NCBI GenBank assembly: GCA_035048815.1
Contig: JAUCBN010000012.1
Span: 10,273,001-10,337,000, forward strand
From: Abelmoschus esculentus
Taxonomy: Eukaryota; Streptophyta; Magnoliopsida; Malvales; Malvaceae
Reading direction: 5' to 3'
Length of the DNA stretch: 64,000 nucleotides
The notes under the pieces were generated by a model. It was not told where the DNA came from. It did not search any database and worked only from the letters and a program-made list of their open reading frames with translations. Positions within the stretch are counted from its first letter, which is position 1. Each line of letters starts with the position of its first letter. This document shows positions 54,969-64,000 of the stretch, piece by piece. Made by a program: the position numbers and the translations under genes.

Positions 54969-57229
54969 TTTAATAATATAATATTTTTTTAAACATATTA
55001 ATAAAGATTTATTGGTTAAAAACATGATAGAAAAAATAACGAAGTAAGTGATTATAATTAATTAAAATTATAATTGATATGATAAGCTATATAATTTGTT
55101 TCTTATTTTGAGATGATTTCTTTTGAACGATTTATATATACAATAACTTTTATTGAAAAATTAAAATTGTTAAACAAATGTTATTTTGAGATAATTATAC
55201 AAATGATCATTGAACTATTTGAGGATATTTATTGATGATCGAACTAAATAATAATCAATTAGATCATTAAACTTATTAAATTAACTTATTTTGGTTATCA
55301 CCGTTAAAATTCTAACAAAGGGATAACGTGACAATTAACGCGTGGCAATTAACGTAAATTTATAAAATTATATATTTAATTTTTATTATTTACCTATTAA
55401 TCAATTCAGTTCTAATTTTACTTTAATTAAATAAAATTATCTAATGAAATGATTAATATTTTCCTCCAATCAAGAGATGAAAAATTGAGAATTAAACTTA
55501 GAACTAATGGGTGTTATACACACACTTTACCACTGCATCAGCATGTTCTTGGTGATACAAAATGCACTCTTTTACATACATATTTTATAATATTGTAAAT
55601 ATTAAAAAATAAAAATAATTAAAAATGAATCAAACATAAATCACTTAAAATATGTAAAATCACGTAAACTACTAAATTAAATAAAGTAATTTGATTTAAA
55701 ATATTTAATTTAAAAATTAAATTTAAATATTTTAAATAAAATGCTTAAAACTAAATTTTAAAATTCTGAAAATAGTGAAAATAATGTCAAACCTGGCGCG
55801 TATATTCTGAATCAAGTAATTTTGATGCTTTTGACATAAAAATAAACACTAAATAAGGACAGATAATATAATGAATCTTTTCGCAGTTCATACAATCAGG
55901 TTTGTTTATTTTTAAATAATCATCTGATAATTATTATTTGTTATTTATATATAAAAAAGAGATGATGATTCATCTTAAAAATATGAGATGTATGAATCTA
56001 ATTAATTGAAATAATGAATGAGGTGATAAAAATGATTCATAATATAATTTCTTTTAAACAAGAGCGATGAGTTTACTTTTCAGTTAAAATAATTTAACGA
56101 TATTAATAAAAATAAATTCATTAATAATTTAACTTGATAAAATTTAAGATTCAAGATTTATATAAAAATAAAAATAAAATTTAATAACTTTAAAAAATAA
56201 ATTATCTTTTATCCATTCTGAAACTTTATTGCCATTATTATTAATTAAAAAAATTATAAATATTTATGATTATTTAATTATCATAATGGAATAGACGAAT
56301 AGCTAGTTAACTTGAGGAGAAAAAATGGGTATCAATTAATTAATATATTTCATTAAAAAATCGTTTGTGTCTTGATTATATTTTTTATATTTTTATTTTT
56401 AAATAATAAATTTAAAATTTAAATTTAGATTTAGTATATAAAAAATTAAATATAAGATATATTTTCAAGATATAAAACTTAAGATTTAAAATATAAAAAT
56501 TAAAGTCAAAATTTAAAATTAATTTTTATTATTTTTAACATAAAAACAAAATAAAACATAATTTTTCATTCCCAAATACGAGTCTACTTCTTATATACTC
56601 GTACTTTCTTACTCATAGAAGAACAGTTGAACCACTAAGACAAAATTAATTTTATGATATAAAGTCAAAATATAAGATATTCACATGGGTTTAATAAAAT
56701 ATTTTCAGAGTTTATATCATAAAACTCACTTTTATCTTGGTGGTTTAACTCTTCCACAATAGCATCGCCTAACTTTTTATTTCTTAAAAATATATTAAAT
56801 AATAAATAAATTAATAAACAAAATTATGATTAAATTAAAATAATAAATAAATTATAGGAATTAAATGTATAATTTTACGAGTTTTAATTAACAACCACGT
56901 CACCACCGTTAATTTTTTCCGTTAAATGTTAACAACGGTGACTCAAATAGGTAGGGTTTAAAAGTTGGGTGACCTGATTGACGAGTTCTTTTGTTGGGTG
57001 GAAAAAAAAGTATCCTCAATTAGTTGGGTGGTCATTGGAATAGTTTACCCTGTTTTTATTATCAAATTTTTTCTTTATATATAAATATTATAAGTATGAC
57101 TCGTTTTAAAATTTTAATTCTCGAGCCTATAATTTTCTAATTTTATCATATTATAATATTTATCACTCCTCTACTAGTTATAGAACTTTTAAAGACAATA
57201 ATCAAAATAAATTTAATTAAATATTCTCA
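54969..57229. repeat. Second copy of the BAHD2-flanking segment (parts c-d) with core deleted
   Basis: 54969-55720 matches 61855-62565, and 55720-56600 matches 32186-33060 and 62565-63240. After CGAGTCTACTTCTTATATA at about 56597, similarity to the other copies stops. By 57230 the next part a begins. The inverted repeat and BAHD gene expected between are missing. The 600 bp at 56600-57229 are unrelated AT-rich DNA. Confidence 0.82.
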
Positions 57230-57597
57230 CCTAATAATTAAGAGCCACCTAATTACTTTACCCAAATTTTTACACCTGCGCCTAACCTATACTATAAATA
57301 GGATTGGGTATTAGATGCCCTAAACAGGGCTTCATTGGGATTTAGATTTGCTGGTTAGGGGGCTATTCCCCTCTTAACATTATGACATTTAAATAATCAC
57401 AAATTTGTGAAAAGATTTAATTAATAATAATGATAATAAAATTTCAGAGAATGCCTTTAATTGAATTTAATTTAACTATAAATATTTTGATTTGAGTATT
57501 ATATTTAAATTTTAAATAAAAATTAAAATTATAAAAATTTTAATTGAATTTAATCAAATAAATTATTTTTTAAAACATTGCTTGATAAAGTACTATT
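57230..57597. repeat. Third copy of the BAHD2-flanking segment (parts a-b)
   Basis: It matches 47310-47740 closely (AGGATTGGGTATTAGATGCC, GGTTAGGGGGCTATTC, ATTGCTTGATAAAGTACTAT) and is cut at 57598 by a copia LTR. Confidence 0.85.
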
Positions 57598-60500
57598 TGT
57601 TGTGAATAGAGTGAAGAACAAGAACAAAATATATGAACAAAGATGAGAGATTAAAGAGAAAGACTTTTATTATATTATCAAAATAGGGTTGTGTACAATG
57701 TTTTCTCCGAAAGTCTATATTTATAGGCATAAGATGAAAATCCTAATTCAATGAGAATTAAACTCTAATAATAAAGTAGATGAAAATCCTAATTCCAATG
57801 AGAATTAAACTCTAATAATAAATTAAATTAAAATATTATTTAATATATGAATATCTACTATAAATAAAGATATTCATAACACTCTTCCTTTGATATCCAT
57901 AGAGATAATGTGCCTCGTTAAAACCTTACTAAGATAAAAACCGTGGGAAAAATATTCTTAGAGAAGGAAAATAGTACATACATCTTTGATATGCATAGCA
58001 TGTTGCCTCATTAAAAACCTTACCAGGAAAATCCATTGGGACAAAACCTCGGTTAAGAGAAAAAGAGTGCAACGCGTATTTACTCACCCTCATGAAAATA
58101 TCACATAAGATCTTTGAATCTTCATAATTCAATCTTGAATATAATCTTTAAATATTGAAGTAGATTATGCACTAATAGATAAATCTTCCAAATTATTGCT
58201 TGAAATGATTAATCGAATACTATTATTCTTAAGATCATGAGGGGCGAAACTTGAAAGAAACATGTTTCGTTTTATCAAATTTGATGTATCCACCTTGAGA
58301 TATAAATTTTGTACTATCTCTACACAAGATAACTTGCATCTTATATTACGAAAGCAATTCACATATCTTTTGGATATGTTTAGCCAAACACATATTTCGG
58401 CTTTGCCTCATACATAACAATTATTTAAAGGTAATGATCTTGTAGTACTTAAATAATATTTCTGAATCAAATAAGATATAATGCTCCCAGATCAAATAAT
58501 GTGTATATATGATAATTTTAGACCAAAAACATCATTGTCCTTTTCTCGAGGGTGAAATAGATCGTTTACATTAAGAGACCTAAAAACTAAATAGTGATCA
58601 ACGAATATTCATTATGCATGTAAATTCTCTTTAAACATTTTTTGTATGTCGGTTGATGCATAAGGATTTGAGGAGATCTCTTCACAAGTCTCAACGATAT
58701 TCAAATCATCGACATAACAATAACAAGTTTAGAGCTAAACCTCTTAATAAAAATACTCGGGGAAATTAAATAATTCATATAACATTATGCTAATAAGTAT
58801 TCAATGAGGCGATTATACCAAATACGCCTAAATTGTTTCAAGACAAACAAAGATATATTCAATATGATTGAATAATATTCTCGAGAACTTGAATTAACTG
58901 CTTATGATAATCTAAATCTTTCCAGAAATTTCATAAAAATATTACTATCAAGAGGCTCATACAAATAGGATCGATGTAATAACATCCATTAGGCGGAAAC
59001 TAAGTAATGTTTTTATTGTCAGACTAATCAAAATCTAAAAGTATTTACATCCACCGCTAAGAAATATATTTTTTTTATATTCAATTTCTTGTCTTTGTGA
59101 GAATCCTTGTGCAACCAAATGAGCTTATATTTCGTAATTTTATCTTTTAATTTCTCTTTCTCACGAAGGCTCATTTATATCCATGAGCTTTACACATTTC
59201 AATGTATGGGCTATAGGCTCAAATACTTCTCTTTTCAAAAGAGATTTAAGTTTCACCTTTATTGCCTCTTTCCATGTTGGTAAATCATTTCTTTATTTAC
59301 ATTGTTCAATTGACAATGGTTCATGATCCATATCATCAAATAAAATCTCTAGTACTATGTTGCATGCAAATATATTAACGATGTTGATTTAATTTAGTTC
59401 TACTTATTATTAGACATGACATAATCTATTGAGATCTCTTTACTATTAGGTACATGAGTCATTTCAATATCTTTACTGGAGACCTTTTATTCTCTTCTAG
59501 AGATTTTCATAATACGTTAATTCCTCGATCAGACCATCATAAAATATAGCTCATTTTCTTTTTCGAGGATTTTTATTTTTGGAGCATAATTGTCTACCAC
59601 GCTAAAGGCGTAAGTTAGACTCAATTGGAACTAGAGTTTGTCGTTCTAGGACATCAACTTTAATCGGAGCATTCATAGCTGATATATATGACTTTGTCAC
59701 TGTTTTAAGGTCAACAAAACCATCTGAGAATTGATTTGCTAAATGAATTATCCTTTAAACTTATAGTTCAAATTGTTGAATTTGTGGATCAAACTAAAAA
59801 AATGATAATTCATTCCAACTTATTTCCTTTTTCAGCTATTTTATTTTCTCACCATAATGTTTGGTAAACTGATTCATTAAAATTATAGTTAGTAAATCGA
59901 GCTGTAAATAAATTTCCTTATCAAAAACTCAAGATATTTAATTATTAAGGAGAATTTAAATCCGACATATATTCCCAACAGAACTCATCTTTGTGCGTTG
60001 TGGTGGAGCAATTAAAACATATACCGCACATCCCAAAAAAATCTAAGATGAAAAATATTTAGTTCTTGACCAAAAACCATTTGTAATGGGGAGGGCATAT
60101 GATCATTTGTTGGCTTGATGCGAATTGGTGATACTACATGTAAAATAACATGTCATCAATATTATCAAGACCAATTGTCTTTATAAGATAATCTGAAAAA
60201 TATGCTCGTAATTTTATCAACCGAGCAAGTAGCCTCGGAAACACCAAGTTGTGAGTTAATAAAAAAGATACATATAACGATTTAGTTGATACATCGATGA
60301 AAATCGTAAAATATCTAGATGGACTATAAGAAAGGTGTATGGGCCTACATATATCATCTTGTATCCTTTCTAGAAAATTAATAAATTTACACTCTATCTT
60401 AGCGGTTGGTGATTTAATAATCAAATTGTTTTCATAGCATGTATCACGTAAAAAATTACCTTGAAGAAAATATTAGTTCTTCAATAAGTGACCACATGAA

Positions 60501-60845
60501 AGTGTTAGTAAATTTTCGCATCATAATTGAATCAAGATGGCTTAATCGGTTATGTCAAATAAAATTATCAGTAAACATCTAGTTTACAATAGCATGAGCT
60601 TCAATTTGTATTAATTCTTTTGTAGTAGAATATGGATGACAATGCATGCAATTTTATCAAAATTTTCTTATTGCCTTGAGTTATACTCGTAATATTGAGA
60701 TAATCAACATCCCTTTGACTGATATTCTCAATATATTTCTACAAATATCTTTAAAACTCAATAAGTCTTTTCGCGACTTTGACGAGTATAATGCATTGTA
60801 AATATGAAATAAAGTCTCATTTGACAATAATATTTTTGCTCAGTG
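57598..60845 (-). mobile_element. 5'-truncated Ty1-copia element with 3' LTR
   Basis: A 284-bp LTR (57598-57881) with internal 46-bp duplication lies next to a polypurine tract (AAAGGAAGAG on minus, 57882-57891), so it is the 3' LTR. The internal region to 60845 matches 10672-11005 plus 13591-15500. Recognisable remnants are RT near 58640-58900, linker at about 59570-59700, and integrase at 60134-60424. The 5' half and 5' LTR are lost. The right end joins duplicated segment part c, and about 340 bp of that segment (homologous to 47745-48085) are missing. Confidence 0.85.
58630..60424 (-). pseudogene. Copia integrase and RT remnants
   Basis: 60134-60424 keeps an integrase core phrase set (INFLERIQDDICRPIHLSYS, FIDVSTKSLYV, LLARLIKLRAYFSDYLIKT, IGLDN). 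Near 58700 the RT catalytic region is readable in shifted frames, with a small deletion in the YVDD codons compared with 10760. Stops are frequent. The protein cannot be made in one frame. Confidence 0.72.
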
Positions 60846-63470
60846 TTATAAAGGATTTGAAAAATTAATTTTCATATTAGTTTTATGAAGAAAGAATAAA
60901 ATGGATGGAAAATTTAGGGTTTAATCTAAATATTTGATGATTTATTTTCTATTAAAATTAAATTGATATAATATAATAATTTTAGTTCCTAAAATTACTA
61001 TTAAACCATGTTATATCATAATTTTTATTAAATATTTATTGGATGGTGATCAAAATGATATTGAAATAAAATATTAGTGAAAGTTATTACTAAAATTTTA
61101 TTTGGGTGACTAACACAAAAAATAGTGATAGTTGGGTGATCACCTGTGTCATTTTTCTTATAAAAATAACTTAATTAAAATTTTATTTTAAATAATTATT
61201 AATTATATATTGATTTCTTAAGATATTAAATCTTTATAAATTAATTTATTGGTGCTTAGTGATGTTTAACATTACTGATGTTCAATGATGTTCAACGACG
61301 TTCAGTGTTAGTAGAATTTAGCGGTTTTTTGATGCACGTGGTAGACTCATTTATACTGAATTTTTTATACTTTTTTAAGAAATTTGATTTATATACCGAA
61401 ACTCTTATATTTTTATAAAATTGTTATATAATATTTTTCTTATAAAAGTCGTAAAAATTTCTATATATATCGAAAAATATATACCAAAATTATTACAATT
61501 TTTATAATAAAAACGATACAACCGTTTTTAAGGTCTTTGTTCGCTAGAAATTCTCGGTTTTAATTTGGAATTTTGATGTGCCAAGAAGGAAACTCTTATT
61601 GCCTAATCATCCCTTCTTTCATGTCTCACTTTATAAAATTATTTTAAACCCTAAATCCTACAACCTAAAAATATATTCTATCCCTAATTTCCTAAACCTA
61701 AACTCATTATTTTAAAATGAGAAGATCAATAAAGATACATCAAAGGAGGACACCCAAAAATTATAGTATTATGAATTTAACTTATTATATTAATTATAGT
61801 TTTATTTAATAAAATTAGTCGCTTTGTCATTGTTTTTCATATTATCAATTTAATAATATAATATTTTTTTAAAATATTAGTAAGGATTTATTGGTTAAAA
61901 AAATAATGAAGTAAGTGGTTATAATTAGTTAAAATTATAATCGATATGATAAGGTGTATAATTTTTTTTTTTTAATTTTGAGATGATTTCTTTTGAACGA
62001 TTTATATGTACAATAACTTTTATTGAAAAATTAAAGTTATTAAACAAATGTTATTTTGGGATAATTATATAAATGATAATTGAACTATTTGAGGATATTT
62101 ATTGATAACCGATCTAAATAATTATCAATTAGATCATTAAACTTATTAAATTAATTTATTTTGGTCATCATCGTTAAAATTCTAATAGAGGGATAACGTG
62201 ACAATTAATGCAAATTTATCAATTATATATTTAATTCTTGTTATTTACCTATTATATCAATTCTAATTTTAATTTAATTAAATAAAATTAATTATCTAAT
62301 CAAATGATTAATATTTTCCTCGAATCAAGAGGTGAAAATTGAGAGTTAAACTTAGAACTAATGGGTGTTATATACACACTTTACCACTGCATCAACATAT
62401 TCTTGGTGATACAAAATGCACTCTATTACGTACAAATTTTATAATATTGTAAATATTAGAAAAATAAAAATAATTAAAAATATATATAAATCACTTAAAA
62501 ATTGTAAAATCACGTAAACTACTAAATTAAATAAAGTAATTTGATTTAAAATATTTAATTTAAAAAATAAATTTAAATATTTTAAATAAAATGATTAAAA
62601 CTAAATTTTAAAATTCTGAAAATAGTGAGAAAAATGTCAAACCTTGAACGTATATTCTGAATCAAGTAATTTTGATGTGTTTGACATAGAAATAAACATT
62701 AAATAAGAATAATAATTTTCTTTCAGTTAAAATAATTTAACGATATTAATAAAAATAAATTATTAATAATTTAACTTGATAAAATTAAAGATTCAAGATT
62801 TACATAAAAATAAAATTTTAATTTAATAATTTTAAAAATAAATTATCTTTTCATCCATTCTGAAACTTTATTGCCATTATTATTAATTAAAACTATTATA
62901 AATATTTATGATTATTTAATTATCATAATGGAATAGACGAATAGCTAGTTAACTTGAGGAGAAAAAATGGGTAACAATTAATTAATATATCTCATTAAAA
63001 TATCGTTTGCGTCTTGATTATATTTTTTTATATTTTTATTTTAGAATAATAATTTTATAATTTATAATTTAAGATTAAAATTTAAGGTTTGTATATAGAA
63101 AATTAAATATAATATATATTTTTAAGATATAAAACTTAAGATTTAAAATATAAAAATTAAAATTTAAAATTATTTTTTATTTTTCTTAACATAAAAATAA
63201 AACATATTTTTTTCATTCCCAAATACGAGTCTACTTCTTATATATAATACTATGGGTAAAAATTATTTGTTTTATTATTTTATTTTTTTAATCGGGAGTA
63301 AAACTAAAATTTTATTATAAAAAAGATTAATTTTAAATTTTTTCTTGATTATACGAGATCATAAAATGATTGTTTTAGAAAAAAAAAATATATATTTTAA
63401 AATTTTTATATCTACTTAATATATAAAAATAACGATTGACGGAGATCGGACCTCCTTAAACCCCTCATGT
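60846..63470. repeat. Third copy of the BAHD2-flanking segment (parts c-d)
   Basis: 60850-61855 matches 48085-49167. 61855-62565 matches 54969-55720. 62565-63470 matches 32186-33470. It carries the empty site for the copia inserted at 49168-54968. No gene is present. Confidence 0.85.
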
Positions 63471-64000
63471 TCCCTCCATACTTTTAGTATCTTTACTTTA
63501 AAATATTGAGTTTACGGTTTAGAGTTTAAAGTTAGGGTTTGTAATTGTGGTTAAAATTTAAGCGATTACGAGTATGATATATTTTTTAAGGCGTAAGATT
63601 TAAATTTTAAGACATAAAAATTAAAATTATGATTTATATTTTTTATGATAAATGTCTTTAATTTTTTATTAAATTTATAGAAAAATCATAATTACAACGA
63701 AATTAAGGAGCAAAATAATTAGATTAAACAATTAAAAACTCTTATAACACAGCAACAAAGAAAAATAAAAATTTCTATGGAGATAAGCATACGAACAAAA
63801 TTCAGAAGCTTTCTAAATCTCATTATCTCTGTCCAAACGGGACGCATAAAAAAGGAAGAAGGAGTTGTACGCGATTTGTCAAGCAAAAAGTATTGTAACC
63901 CAAAACAGATTTCATCGGTAAACAACCATCAATCGAGTGGGGATATAACTTTCCAAGTGACTACTGACTAAAAATATAAATCAGAAACTAGTTTCGATTG
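63471..64000. repeat. Left arm of the BAHD2-type inverted repeat, third unit, cut by window end
   Basis: It aligns with 33471-33830 and beyond (TTATGATAAATG, GGAGATAAGCATACGAAC, AAGGAAGAAGGAGTTGTACG) up to the last base. In the BAHD2 unit the rest of the arm, a spacer, the right arm and then the gene follow within about 1.4 kb. The short ORF at 63777-63971 has no recognisable similarity and is not intact in the matching arm. Confidence 0.82.

Noticed and set aside
63777..63971. 64-residue ORF in the inverted-repeat arm
   Set aside because: The matching sequences at 33600-33830 and 34850-35080 do not keep the frame, and there is no recognisable domain.

Overview
This is nuclear DNA of a flowering plant, most likely a eudicot. 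The reasons are long AT-rich intergenic stretches, nested LTR retrotransposons of the plant lineages Athila, Tekay/Del-like, Tat-like and Ty1-copia, a CACTA-type transposon end, hAT-like MITEs, and two intact intronless BAHD acyltransferase genes of the vinorine-synthase-like type. I cannot name the species. I saw no rRNA, no functional tRNA, no CRISPR array and no bacterial operon structure.

Layout. 1-2117: copia LTR remnants and a CACTA end. 2118-8122: a minus-strand Athila-like element (integrase, RNase H, RT, protease, gag tail, leader, PBS, 5' LTR) that inserted into the integrase/chromodomain end of an older minus-strand Tekay-like element (8123-10671). 10672-17139: a decayed minus-strand copia element, split by a 2.6-kb solo gypsy LTR (11006-13590) with an ATATT target duplication. 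17140-18079: the 3' part of another gypsy LTR. 18080-20560: about 2.5 tandem copies of an ~0.86-kb unit carrying a hAT-like MITE, directly upstream of BAHD gene 1 (20613-21962, +). 22998-30412: a Tat-like element with a 3-kb LTR and broken gag but no visible pol. 30413-32185: an internally deleted copia. 32186-38707: a duplicated segment holding a long inverted repeat and BAHD gene 2 (35271-36617, -). 38713-41783: a Tat-like solo LTR with a CAATG target duplication. 42161-46794: a MITE, a gypsy LTR fragment and a truncated Tat-like LTR. 46795-64000: two further copies of the BAHD2-flanking segment, one interrupted by a complete copia element (49168-54968, TTTAA target duplication) and one by a 5'-truncated copia (57598-60845).

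The only genes that look functional are the two BAHD enzymes. They are roughly 87% identical by eye, share 5' leader and 3' UTR sequence, and face opposite ways 13-15 kb apart. The flanks of BAHD2 recur twice to the right. In the middle copy the BAHD and inverted-repeat core is missing. The last copy runs off the window just as it enters the inverted repeat, so another BAHD copy or remnant may lie just beyond 64000. The window is best read as a tandem/inverted BAHD cluster being rearranged by retrotransposons. I found no evidence for a wholly new molecular system. The most interesting structures are the inverted repeat beside BAHD2, the multiplied MITE-bearing promoter region of BAHD1, and a solo LTR packed with W-box and TGACG motifs.
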